Origin: Calditrichota bacterium
GTDB lineage: Bacteria > CLD3
Assembly (NCBI GenBank): GCA_008501735.1
Contig: QQUF01000029.1
Location: forward strand, 1 to 64,000
DNA length: 64,000 nucleotides
Reading direction: 5' to 3'
The notes beneath the pieces were generated by a model. It was not told where the DNA came from. It was given only the letters and a program-made list of their open reading frames with translations, and ran no database searches. Positions 29,029 to 37,488 of the stretch are shown here, in pieces. Both the position numbers and the translations under genes were made by a program. The first letter of the stretch is position 1. Each line of letters starts with the position of its first letter.

Positions 29029-30375
29029 ATGTCTTTAAACTCAAACGAAATTCCAAACTCCATACAAATAAAATTCTTCGGACAAAAAACAATTCTTTCA
29101 GATTTTCAAATTGATTCACGAAAAGTAAAACAAAATTCCGTTTTTGTCGCTCTTGAAGGAACTCAAGTTGATGGACACAAATTCATTGAAAAGGCTTTTC
29201 AAAGTGGTGCTTCTACTTGCGTTGTTTCAGAAAATTGGTTTAATGAAAATGGACAAAATTTCTTAGGCAAAAATTTTATGGTCGGCAAAACATCTTTGTC
29301 GGCTTTGCAAGAACTCGCAAAAATTTACCGTTCACAGCTAACAACAAAAATTATTGGGCTAACAGGCTCAAACGGTAAAACAACAACTAAAGACTTACTT
29401 TTTGAAGTCCTCAGCCAAAAATTTAAGACTTACAAAACTCCCGGAAATTTCAACAATCACATCGGTTTACCTTTAGCAATTTTGGGAATACCAAAAGAAA
29501 CGGAAATCGCAGTAATTGAAATGGGAGCAAATCACGTCGGGGAAATCGCTGAACTTTGCGAAATTGCTCAACCTGAATTCGGTTTGATTACAAATGTCGG
29601 AAGAAGCCACATCGGGGAATTCGGCTCAGAAGAAAACATTCTCAAAGCCAAAACTGAACTCTTTCGTTGGCTTGATAAATGTAGTGGAAAGGCATTCGTA
29701 AATTCTGACGACTTGAGATTAATCGACCTTTCTCCAGAAAATCCAATTACTTATGGAATCAAACGGAAACCTAATTTTTTGGGAATTGTTCACAAGTTAT
29801 CCACAAGTAGTACACCTATTTTTTCTGTGAATAATTCTAAAGAAATTCATTTGAAAACTTTCGGTGAACACAATATTTTTAATTCACTTTCGGCTTTTGC
29901 TGTTGGCAGAGAGTTTGGAATTTCAGAAGAAAAAATAATTTCTGTTTTAGAAAATTTCGACGGAGTTTCAGGAAGATTTGGAATTAAAAAAATCAACGGT
30001 GTGAATTTCATTGACGATTCTTACAACTCAAATCCAGAGTCAACTTTTGCAGGACTTGAAACCTTGAGCAAATTCCCAAGTGGTAAAAAAATCGCAGTTC
30101 TCGGAGAAATGCTCGAACTTGGAGAATTTTCGCAAGAACTTCACGCCGAAGTCGGAAGAAAAGCTAAGGAACTTAAAATTGACTTGGTTCTAACTTTTGG
30201 CAAAAATGCAAAATTTATCGCAGAAAACTTTAACGGATTTCATTTCGACTCAAAAGAAAAATTAGTTAAAAAATTGAGAGAAGAAGTCAGTGAAGGAGAC
30301 TTTGTTTTAGTCAAAGGTTCAAGAGGAATGAAAATGGAAGAAGTAATTAATCAAATGCAAAATAAGGAAAACTAA
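29029..30375 (+). CDS. murF: UDP-N-acetylmuramoyl-tripeptide--D-alanyl-D-alanine ligase
   Basis: GLTGSNGKTTTKDLL, EMGANHVGEIAELC, DSYNSNPEST, LVKGSRGMKME. Confidence 0.95.
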   Translation: MSLNSNEIPNSIQIKFFGQKTILSDFQIDSRKVKQNSVFVALEGTQVDGHKFIEKAFQSGASTCVVSENWFNENGQNFLGKNFMVGKTSLSALQELAKIYRSQLTTKIIGLTGSNGKTTTKDLLFEVLSQKFKTYKTPGNFNNHIGLPLAILGIPKETEIAVIEMGANHVGEIAELCEIAQPEFGLITNVGRSHIGEFGSEENILKAKTELFRWLDKCSGKAFVNSDDLRLIDLSPENPITYGIKRKPNFLGIVHKLSTSSTPIFSVNNSKEIHLKTFGEHNIFNSLSAFAVGREFGISEEKIISVLENFDGVSGRFGIKKINGVNFIDDSYNSNPESTFAGLETLSKFPSGKKIAVLGEMLELGEFSQELHAEVGRKAKELKIDLVLTFGKNAKFIAENFNGFHFDSKEKLVKKLREEVSEGDFVLVKGSRGMKMEEVINQMQNKEN

Positions 30376-30378
30376 AAA

Positions 30379-30696
30379 ATGGGTAGAATTGTAATCAGTG
30401 CTTTTAAGCCAAAAGAAGGTAAACAAAACGAGTTAAAGAAAATCGTCTTGGAACACTTGCCTGTTCTAAAATCCCAAAATTTGGTGACTGACCGCTCTTC
30501 GATAATTATGGAAGCAAAAGACGGAACAATCATTGAAGTCTTCGAATGGGTTTCCGAAGAAGCGGTTGAAAATGCTCACTCAAATTCGGAAGTAATGAAA
30601 ATTTGGGATAGATTTACAGAAGTCTGCGATTACATTCCAATTAGCTCTGTTGAAGAAGCAGGTTTTCCATTCTCGCATTTTTCTCCTGTGAATTAG
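30379..30696 (+). CDS. Antibiotic biosynthesis monooxygenase (ABM)-like small protein
   Basis: About 100 aa dimeric ferredoxin-like fold pattern (KPKEGKQNELKKIVLEHLP...VFEWVSEEAVENAH). Confidence 0.5.
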   Translation: MGRIVISAFKPKEGKQNELKKIVLEHLPVLKSQNLVTDRSSIIMEAKDGTIIEVFEWVSEEAVENAHSNSEVMKIWDRFTEVCDYIPISSVEEAGFPFSHFSPVN

Positions 30697-31667
30697 GAAA
30701 ATCTTTTCAAAGTTACTTTGACTAATTCAGTGCAATGCTCAACAACATTTTTAAATTCCACCAAGTCTCTTGTCATAAAATCTAAAAGATTCATCAAGTC
30801 GAATAATTTTGCTGTTTCGTACCAATCTTCTTCTAAGTCTAATTCTGAAAAATTTTCGACGGATTTTTTGACACTGCTTCCCAATTCATTTTCAAAACGC
30901 AAAAGCATTCCTAAATCAAAAATCGGTGAGCTACAAAATGCAAATTCCCAATCTACAAGACCTGTAATCTCTTGAGTTTTAGGATTTACCAAAAAATTCG
31001 ACGACTTAAAATCTGCGTGAATTAAATGGTTTTCAGTTTCAAGTTTCGAGAATTTACTTCTGTTTTCTTCGATAAATTTTACCAATTTCTCAAAGTCCGC
31101 TTTGCCAAGTAAATTTCGGATTTGTGGATTTCCCAAAAGTTCACCAAAAAATTCAAGAGCAAAGCCTTTCTCAAAAGGAATGATTTCCAAGCCGTTGTTA
31201 AAAAATCCCGACTTTTCAAAAGTAATTTTTGAAAAAGAATTGTGAATTTTTACGGCTTCTTGAAAGTATTTCTCAATTTGTTTTTCAGTTGAATTCAAAA
31301 GTGCTTGAGTCATTTGAACACCTTCAACCCATTCGTAAATTCCCCAACAGAAATCAACTTTTGACTTACCCCAGTCAGTAAAATAGATTTTTGGAACAGG
31401 AACTTTGAACTTCGCCAGTTTTTCGTTTAACAAGAATTCTTTTTGACAAGCATTTGAATCTCTTGTCCAAATTCTCAAGAAAAAAGGCTTTGCAAAATTT
31501 TCTAAAACAACTTTGTAATTTGTGTTTGCAAGACCATTCGTAATGACTTCTGAACTGAAAACAGTTTTTTTGAAGCCCGCAATTTTAAAGAGATTTTGGA
31601 TTTCTTCTTGAGTTAAAAAAGAATGTTTAGTCCTTCTTTCCCAATGAGTATCGAGTTTTATTTTCAT
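30693..31667 (-). CDS. Aminoglycoside phosphotransferase / choline kinase-like protein
   Basis: HADFKSSNFLVNPKTQEITGLVDWEFAFCSSPIFDLGMLLR. Start moved to MKIKLD, since the longer ORF reads through the upstream terminator. Confidence 0.8.
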   Translation of the reverse strand: MKIKLDTHWERRTKHSFLTQEEIQNLFKIAGFKKTVFSSEVITNGLANTNYKVVLENFAKPFFLRIWTRDSNACQKEFLLNEKLAKFKVPVPKIYFTDWGKSKVDFCWGIYEWVEGVQMTQALLNSTEKQIEKYFQEAVKIHNSFSKITFEKSGFFNNGLEIIPFEKGFALEFFGELLGNPQIRNLLGKADFEKLVKFIEENRSKFSKLETENHLIHADFKSSNFLVNPKTQEITGLVDWEFAFCSSPIFDLGMLLRFENELGSSVKKSVENFSELDLEEDWYETAKLFDLMNLLDFMTRDLVEFKNVVEHCTELVKVTLKRFS

Positions 31668-31680
31668 TTTTCCCCAAACA

Positions 31681-31710
31681 AAAAAGCCCGACAAATTTAT
31701 CGGGCTTTTT
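31681..31710 (-). terminator. Rho-independent terminator of the box operon
   Basis: AAAAAGCCCGA...TCGGGCTTTTT between boxB and the APH-family gene. Confidence 0.8.
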
Positions 31711-31717
31711 CTATTTC

Positions 31718-33148
31718 TTAATGAAATTTTACGTATTCAAAATCAAGTGGTTGAGCATTAATTCCACGAGTTGGAGGAGCAATCCAATTTGCAAATTTTC
31801 CTGGTTCTGTTACCGAAACCATCAAACTGTCAATGTATTCTTTGTCCTCTTTTGTCGGAAACCATACTTCTTCACAGTGTCTTTTGTATTCTGCATCAGA
31901 AAGAATTTGCGTCCCATCAGGAGTATAATTTTGCCCAGCATAAATTCCAACATTTCTATGAAATTTGGTAGTTGGAAGATAAAATCTGTAATCGACTCCA
32001 GCTTTTTCTAAAGTTCGATTCCATTTATCCAAAGCTCTTGTGCAGTCCGTAACGTAATCATCTAAAAGAACTGCATTCATCGCACGTCTTAATGGAATAT
32101 TAACTGTTTTTACATAACCTTTTTCGTCAACCGTTGTGTAAGAATAATCTTCTTCAAGAGCAGTTGCATTTGGATGTCTTTTTCTGTCATTTTCGTTGAA
32201 TCTTCCTTTAAGAGCAGATGAGAAATAAGTTGCAGCATTGCTTGAATTTTCGCCACCAAATAAGTCCATTGAAGAAGAAAACCAATGATTAATGTGTTTT
32301 TGAAGTACCTCAAGAGGAATTCCACCAACTTTAGTAACATCACCGTCAGGAACTTCTTTCATTAATTCGCAAGTTCTTTTTACGATTCTACGAATTCCTG
32401 TTTCACCAACAAACAAGTGATGAGCTTCTTCTGTCAGCATAAATTGACAACTTCTTGCAAGTGGGTCAAAAGCACTTTCAGCCAAAGCCCCAAGTTGATA
32501 TTTTCCGTCTCTGTCAGTGAACATTGTGAAACAGAAAAAGTCTAACCAATTTGTCATTGGGTTATTGAAAGTTTGGAGAATTCTTGGGTGGTCAACGTGT
32601 CCACTTCTTCTTGTCAATAATTCTTCTGCTTCTTCACGCCCATCTTTTCCAAAGTGTTTGTGTAAGACATAAACCATTGCCCAAAGATGACGACCTTCTT
32701 CAACATTTACTTGGAAAAGATTTCGCATATCGTAAAGGCTTGGAGCTGTTTGTCCGAGAAGTCTTTGTTGTTCAACAGAAGCAGGTTCAGTATCAGCTTG
32801 AGTTACGATTAATCTTCTTAATTCTTTTCTGTACTCACCCGGAACGTCATTCCAAACTTTTTCGCCGATGTGGTCACCATACTGAATTGTTTTATTTCCG
32901 TCGTTTGGAGTAAGGAAAATCCCCCAACGATAATCAGGCATTTTCACGTGGTCAAAATGAGCCCAACCTCCAGAGTCAACACTTACAGCAGTTCTCAAAT
33001 AAATGTCACTTGTCTGAAAACCTTCTGGACCAACTTCGTCCCACCAACTAAGGTAATTTGGAAGCCAATGCTCCAACGCTCTTTGTAATTTTTTATCTTC
33101 GTGCAAATTCACATTATTAGGAATTTTTGCATTTAAATCGATACTCAT
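31718..33148 (-). CDS. boxB: Benzoyl-CoA 2,3-epoxidase, oxygenase subunit BoxB
   Basis: Di-iron oxygenase layout; WWDEVGPEGFQTSDIYLRTAVSVDSGGWAHFDHVKMPDYRWGIFL, NVEEGRHLWAMVYVL, TEEAHHLFVGETG. Confidence 0.93.
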   Translation of the reverse strand: MSIDLNAKIPNNVNLHEDKKLQRALEHWLPNYLSWWDEVGPEGFQTSDIYLRTAVSVDSGGWAHFDHVKMPDYRWGIFLTPNDGNKTIQYGDHIGEKVWNDVPGEYRKELRRLIVTQADTEPASVEQQRLLGQTAPSLYDMRNLFQVNVEEGRHLWAMVYVLHKHFGKDGREEAEELLTRRSGHVDHPRILQTFNNPMTNWLDFFCFTMFTDRDGKYQLGALAESAFDPLARSCQFMLTEEAHHLFVGETGIRRIVKRTCELMKEVPDGDVTKVGGIPLEVLQKHINHWFSSSMDLFGGENSSNAATYFSSALKGRFNENDRKRHPNATALEEDYSYTTVDEKGYVKTVNIPLRRAMNAVLLDDYVTDCTRALDKWNRTLEKAGVDYRFYLPTTKFHRNVGIYAGQNYTPDGTQILSDAEYKRHCEEVWFPTKEDKEYIDSLMVSVTEPGKFANWIAPPTRGINAQPLDFEYVKFH

Positions 33149-33203
33149 CTTTATTTATCCTTAAGTTAGAATTAAAATTTTAAAGTAGTCAGGAGATAGG
33201 AGT

Positions 33204-33217
33204 CAGAATTCAGAAGT
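33204..33217 (+). repeat. Left inverted repeat CAGAATTCAGAAGT
   Basis: Perfect 14-nt inverted match to 33651-33664. Confidence 0.75.
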
Positions 33218-33245
33218 TGGTTTTGTGCTAACTTTTAAAATTCTG

Positions 33246-33635
33246 CTACGAACTCCACTTTTTATTTTCCGCTTTTAAAGAATTTGAAATTGATTTTGAG
33301 TAAGATTCCAAAATTTTGCTTACTTCTTCAATTTTATTTAGCAATTCTTCTGTGTTGCCATAATTTAAATCTCTCGCCAAAATAAAATAGTAGCGAGTTT
33401 CTTCTAAAGAACCTTGAGCGATGTTCAGAAAACGAATTTTGTCAGCTTTACCTCTTTTCTTAAAACCTTCAGCAATATTTGCAGGAATTGAAACTGCTGA
33501 ACGCCTCAACTGTGAAGTCAAACCGTAGATTCCAGACTTTGGAAATGAATTTGTCAAAGCATAAGTTTCTAAAACTAAACGATGAGTTTTTTTCCACAAA
33601 ATCAAATCCTGAAAACTTTTAGCAGGTTCGTTCAC
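33246..33635 (-). CDS. Four helix bundle protein (23S rRNA intervening-sequence / S23 family)
   Basis: FQDLILWKKTHRLVLETYALTNSFPKSGIYGLTSQLRRSAVSIPANIAEGFKKRGKADKIRFLNIAQGSLEETRYYFILARDL. Confidence 0.95.
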   Translation of the reverse strand: MNEPAKSFQDLILWKKTHRLVLETYALTNSFPKSGIYGLTSQLRRSAVSIPANIAEGFKKRGKADKIRFLNIAQGSLEETRYYFILARDLNYGNTEELLNKIEEVSKILESYSKSISNSLKAENKKWSS

Positions 33636-33650
33636 TTTACCGCTATTCTG

Positions 33651-33664
33651 ACTTCTGAATTCTG
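33651..33664 (-). repeat. Right inverted repeat of the four-helix-bundle element
   Basis: ACTTCTGAATTCTG = reverse complement of 33204-33217. Confidence 0.75.
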
Positions 33665-33682
33665 CCTACTGAATTCTTCACC

Positions 33683-35317
33683 TTAGACTCTTTTCCAATC
33701 AAATTCTGCATTTTTAACATCACCGTACATTGTCAAACCGCCACGTTCTCCTACTGCATTTGGTCTTGTAAAAATCCAATTTTGCCAAGCAGTGAGACGT
33801 GCAAATATTTTTGTTTCCATTGTTTCAGGACCAGGAAATCTTAAAGATGCTTCCATTCCTGTAAGAGCATCAGGTGAAAAACTTACTCTTTCTTCAACTG
33901 CAATTCTTACTTCGTCTTCCCAATCAATGTCATCTGGGATTTCTGTAACAAGTCCGAGTTCATAAGCTTGTTCGGCGTTAAGTTTTTTACCAATTGCTCC
34001 GAGAGCATTATTCACTGATTCTGCGTCGTCAAGGAATCTTGTTTCAAGTCTTGAAATTCCATTTCCCATTGGAAATTTTCCGCCATTCAAAACTGAAATT
34101 CCGATGAAATTTTCTTCGTCTTCGTGATTCATCATATAAGCTCTGTCACTTGCAAGTGCAATTTCAAAGAAACTTCCTGCAAAACAAGATTCTGGTTCAA
34201 TAAAAGTGAAAAGCGTTCTTGAAGTGTAGTCAATTCTTTTCAAGACTCTTTTCATCTCAGTCAAAACTTCGCGAATGAACCAATCGTCTTTTTGAGCTTC
34301 AAGTGCGTTGTCGAGAGCGATTACGTTTTCACAACTTCCTTTTGACTTAATGATTACAGTTCCAACCTCGTAGTAATTGAAACGAAGGTTAAGAATTGCG
34401 TCGTCAAGTTCTCGCCAAAATTTCAAACCATACCAATCAGAACCTAAATCAGCAGCATTTTTAGGAATTTTAGAATCTTCCGCAGAAGGTCCTGTGAGTT
34501 CGATTGTAGCAACTCGTTTTTCTTGGTCAATTTTTACTTTTACAAATTCGTAAGTTGCACTGTCTTCTTGGTAATCGACTTCTAAAACACTCAGGTCAAT
34601 TCCTTTGTGAGGGTTTCCGTCTCCAGCAAGTTCTTCAAGTCTTGCAGCAATTTTTTCGTCAAAAGAAGAAGCAGGGTGAACAGCGTCAACGAGTTTCCAC
34701 TCAACAGCTTTTTCTCCTCTGATTCCTTCTGCAAGTGAGCAAAAAATGTCTGCTCTGTCTCGTCTAACTTTTCTTTTGTCAACAACTCTTGTAAGTCCAC
34801 CAGTTCCAGGAAGAACTGCGAGATAAGGAACTTCAGGCAAACTAACTGCACTTCTGCGGTCGTCAACCAAATGAATTTCGTCGCAAGCAAGAGGAAGTTC
34901 GTAACCACCTCCAGAAGAAAGTCCGTTTAAAGCAGCAAAATAATATTGGTTACTTGTTTCGTGAGTTTCTTCTATGTAGCAACGAGTTTCGTTTGTGAAT
35001 TTACAGAAGTTCACTTTGTGAGCGTGGTCAGAAGTTCTGAGCATAAAAATATTTGCACCTGCAGAAAAAACTCCATCGTCTCTTCCGCTTGTTATACAAA
35101 CAACACTTACTTCTGGATGTTCGTAACGAAGTCTGCGAGTTGCGTCTGCAATTTCTACGTCAACTCCAATGTCGTAAGAATTTAATTTTAGTTGGTAATC
35201 GTCTCTGAATCCGCCGTCGTCAGGAATCGCAATTATCAATTTTGCAATTGCACCTTCGACTTCTACTCTGATGTGCTTGTAATCTTTTGGGTCAATGTTA
35301 AATCTAACTGGTTTCAT
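33683..35317 (-). CDS. boxC: Benzoyl-CoA-dihydrodiol lyase BoxC (double crotonase fold)
   Basis: CITSGRDDGVFSAGANIFML, ALNGLSSGGGYELPLACDEIHLVDD, LPGTGGLTRVVDKRKV; second half FIEPESCFAGSFFEIALASDRAYM. Confidence 0.94.
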   Translation of the reverse strand: MKPVRFNIDPKDYKHIRVEVEGAIAKLIIAIPDDGGFRDDYQLKLNSYDIGVDVEIADATRRLRYEHPEVSVVCITSGRDDGVFSAGANIFMLRTSDHAHKVNFCKFTNETRCYIEETHETSNQYYFAALNGLSSGGGYELPLACDEIHLVDDRRSAVSLPEVPYLAVLPGTGGLTRVVDKRKVRRDRADIFCSLAEGIRGEKAVEWKLVDAVHPASSFDEKIAARLEELAGDGNPHKGIDLSVLEVDYQEDSATYEFVKVKIDQEKRVATIELTGPSAEDSKIPKNAADLGSDWYGLKFWRELDDAILNLRFNYYEVGTVIIKSKGSCENVIALDNALEAQKDDWFIREVLTEMKRVLKRIDYTSRTLFTFIEPESCFAGSFFEIALASDRAYMMNHEDEENFIGISVLNGGKFPMGNGISRLETRFLDDAESVNNALGAIGKKLNAEQAYELGLVTEIPDDIDWEDEVRIAVEERVSFSPDALTGMEASLRFPGPETMETKIFARLTAWQNWIFTRPNAVGERGGLTMYGDVKNAEFDWKRV

Positions 35318-35349
35318 TTTTTGCTTTCTTTTTCTTTAGTTTTTTATTT

Positions 35350-35958
35350 CTAATTTTTCTTTAATTCAAAATTTTTGATTCCGCTAATTGCCATCTGAAA
35401 AATCGTTTCGACAATTTGTGAGATTCCAGAACTTATCTTTGGGTTGTACCAAGTGTAAATCCAATTCATCATTCCAAAGATGCTAAAAGTAATGATTGTT
35501 GGGTCAGTTATTTTCGGATTAATTTCCATTACAATTGCTTCAAGAATACTAATGTAATTTCTTTTAATTTCAAGAATTTCCTCATTAAAATCGCCTGTTA
35601 AAGAATCGGATTCGTGAGCGAGTATTTTCATTTCATTCAAATGATTTACAAAGTAGGAAACGTGGTTTTCAATGAAAATCAAAAGTCTTTCTTCCGAGTC
35701 AGTTGCACTTTCAAGTTTTTCCACACAAGAGAATTTTACACTCTCAAAGCAGTTGAGTGAAATTTTGTAAAGTAATTCTTCTTTGTTAGAAAAATAATAG
35801 TAAAGATGCCCAAGCGAAACTCCTGTTGCTTTTGCGATGTTTCTGATTGAAGCTTGGTGGTAGCCTTTTTCCGCAAAAATCTCAGAAGCTGCATTGAAGA
35901 TTGTTTGCAATCTTGTGTTGTATTTTTCCGAAGCTGTATCTTTTGTAAACTGAATCAT
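35350..35958 (-). CDS. TetR/AcrR family regulator
   Basis: IFNAASEIFAEKGYHQASIRNIAKATGVSLGHLYYYFSNKEELLYKI; co-oriented with boxC/boxB. Confidence 0.94.
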   Translation of the reverse strand: MIQFTKDTASEKYNTRLQTIFNAASEIFAEKGYHQASIRNIAKATGVSLGHLYYYFSNKEELLYKISLNCFESVKFSCVEKLESATDSEERLLIFIENHVSYFVNHLNEMKILAHESDSLTGDFNEEILEIKRNYISILEAIVMEINPKITDPTIITFSIFGMMNWIYTWYNPKISSGISQIVETIFQMAISGIKNFELKKN

Positions 35959-36266
35959 AGGCGGAGAATATAAAAATTATTTTAGAACAAACGTACGATT
36001 TTTTATTTGGTATTTATTTTTCTGTCAATCTGTTGTAAGAATAGAAAGATTTGAGAAGATTAGGCAGATTTCTCCGACACAATTTCCAAATTTAAAATTT
36101 GTTCAATTCTAATTCTTGACACACTTTCAGAATCTCTGCAAACTTTTCCGAGTACTAAAATCGCCACTTGCCAAAATTTCTGATTTTTAGTTTTCTCAAA
36201 CCTCTTGTTCAAGTCCAAAATCAGAAACCTTACTTTAAAATCTACCAAACGACATTTTTTATTTTT

Positions 36267-36281
36267 TGGCACTCTGCTTGC
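36267..36281 (+). promoter_or_regulatory. Sigma-54 (-24/-12) promoter
   Basis: TGGCACTCTGCTTGC: GG-N10-GC spacing, match to TGGCACG-N4-TTGC; 56 nt before the Hsp20 ATG. Confidence 0.6.
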
Positions 36282-36336
36282 AAGAAAGAAAAATGAACTT
36301 TTGAAACAAACTCAATCTTTAAAAAGGAAAAATAAA

Positions 36337-36786
36337 ATGTTAATCAAACACTGGACACCTGACCAAACAATCGCAAACTTCGACAAAGAAATCAACAAGT
36401 TCTTAAATGATTTTGGAATTGACAAAAAACAACCTGAATCAAAATTCAAAAACACAATTTGGTCGCCTCGTGCAGACATAATTGAAGCAAAAGAGAATTA
36501 TACTTTACAAATAGATCTACCGGGAATTGAACCTGAACAAGTGAAAATCAATTTCAAAGAAGGAAAACTAAGTATTAATGGTGAAAGAAAAGCCGAGGAA
36601 AAAACAGAAGGTAAAAACTTTCACAGAGTTGAGAGAAGTTATGGAAAATTTTATAGAGCTTTTGAATTGCCTGAAACAATTCAAGCCGACAAAATTTCTG
36701 CTAACTTCAAAAATGGACTTCTACTCGTAACTATTCCAAAAGCGGAAGAAGCTAAGCCGAAAGAAATTGAAATTAAAGTTTCTTAA
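36337..36786 (+). CDS. Hsp20/alpha-crystallin small heat shock protein 1
   Basis: YTLQIDLPGIEPEQVKINFKEGKLSINGERK...NFKNGLLLVTIPK; start at the Met following AAAAAGGAAAAATAAA. Confidence 0.93.
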   Translation: MLIKHWTPDQTIANFDKEINKFLNDFGIDKKQPESKFKNTIWSPRADIIEAKENYTLQIDLPGIEPEQVKINFKEGKLSINGERKAEEKTEGKNFHRVERSYGKFYRAFELPETIQADKISANFKNGLLLVTIPKAEEAKPKEIEIKVS

Positions 36787-36796
36787 ATTAAAAAAT

Positions 36797-36831
36797 CCTT
36801 TGCTATCCTTAAAAGTGTGGAATAGCAAAGG
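36797..36831 (+). other. Hairpin between the tandem hsp20 genes
   Basis: CCTTTGCTAT...ATAGCAAAGG, 10 bp perfect stem, no downstream T-tract. Confidence 0.55.
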
Positions 36832-36882
36832 GTTACTAAAAATAATTCTTAACATAAAACTTTCTCAGAAAGGAGATAAAAA

Positions 36883-37329
36883 ATGTCAATTATTCGTTGG
36901 AACCCTGAAAAATCTCTTTTCAATTTTGAAAAAGAGATGAACAATCTTTTAGACAACTTCGGAATTTTCCGAAAAAACGACGAGGCATTTGACAATGCTG
37001 TTTGGTCTCCGTTGACAGACATCGTTGAAGAAAAAGACAACTTTGTTTTGAGACTTGATTTACCAGGACTCAACAGAGAAGATGTAAAAATTAACTTCAC
37101 AAACAACACTTTAAGCGTTAGTGGTGAACGTAAATTTGAAAACGAAACTAAAGACAAAAATTACCACAGAGTCGAAAGAGCCTACGGAAAATTCTACCGT
37201 TCTTTCACTTTGCCAAAGGAAGTAAAACAAGAAGAAATTGACGCTAACTTCAAAAACGGACAGTTAACAATCTCAATTCCGAAAGCTGAAGAAGCAAAAC
37301 CAAAAGAAATTGAAATTAAAGTTTCTTAA
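36883..37329 (+). CDS. Hsp20/alpha-crystallin small heat shock protein 2
   Basis: FVLRLDLPGLNREDVKINFTNNTLSVSGERK...NFKNGQLTISIPKAEEAKPKEIEIKVS; same C-terminus as protein 1. Confidence 0.94.
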   Translation: MSIIRWNPEKSLFNFEKEMNNLLDNFGIFRKNDEAFDNAVWSPLTDIVEEKDNFVLRLDLPGLNREDVKINFTNNTLSVSGERKFENETKDKNYHRVERAYGKFYRSFTLPKEVKQEEIDANFKNGQLTISIPKAEEAKPKEIEIKVS

Positions 37330-37347
37330 TTATTCCTAAGACTTAAA

Positions 37348-37380
37348 GAAAGGTTCAAATTTTTTGAACCTTTCTTTTTT
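37348..37380 (+). terminator. Rho-independent terminator
   Basis: GAAAGGTTCAAA-TTT-TTTGAACCTTTCTTTTTTT. Confidence 0.8.
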
Positions 37381-37488
37381 TATAAAAAAATGGTACTCAA
37401 AAAAGTAACACAAAACCTTGAAACACACTAAAGACTGCCTCGTAAGAGTTCGTGTTTTTAAATCAAAAATCTACACGGAGAATAAAAA

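Noticed and set aside
31668-31694. N-terminal extension MSGFFVWGK of the APH-family protein
   Set aside because: Translates the terminator stem; the real start is most likely MKIKLD.
36060-36272. 70-aa minus-strand ORF between tetR and hsp20
   Set aside because: No recognisable domain, start overlaps the sigma-54 promoter, and no clear ribosome-binding site; probably chance.
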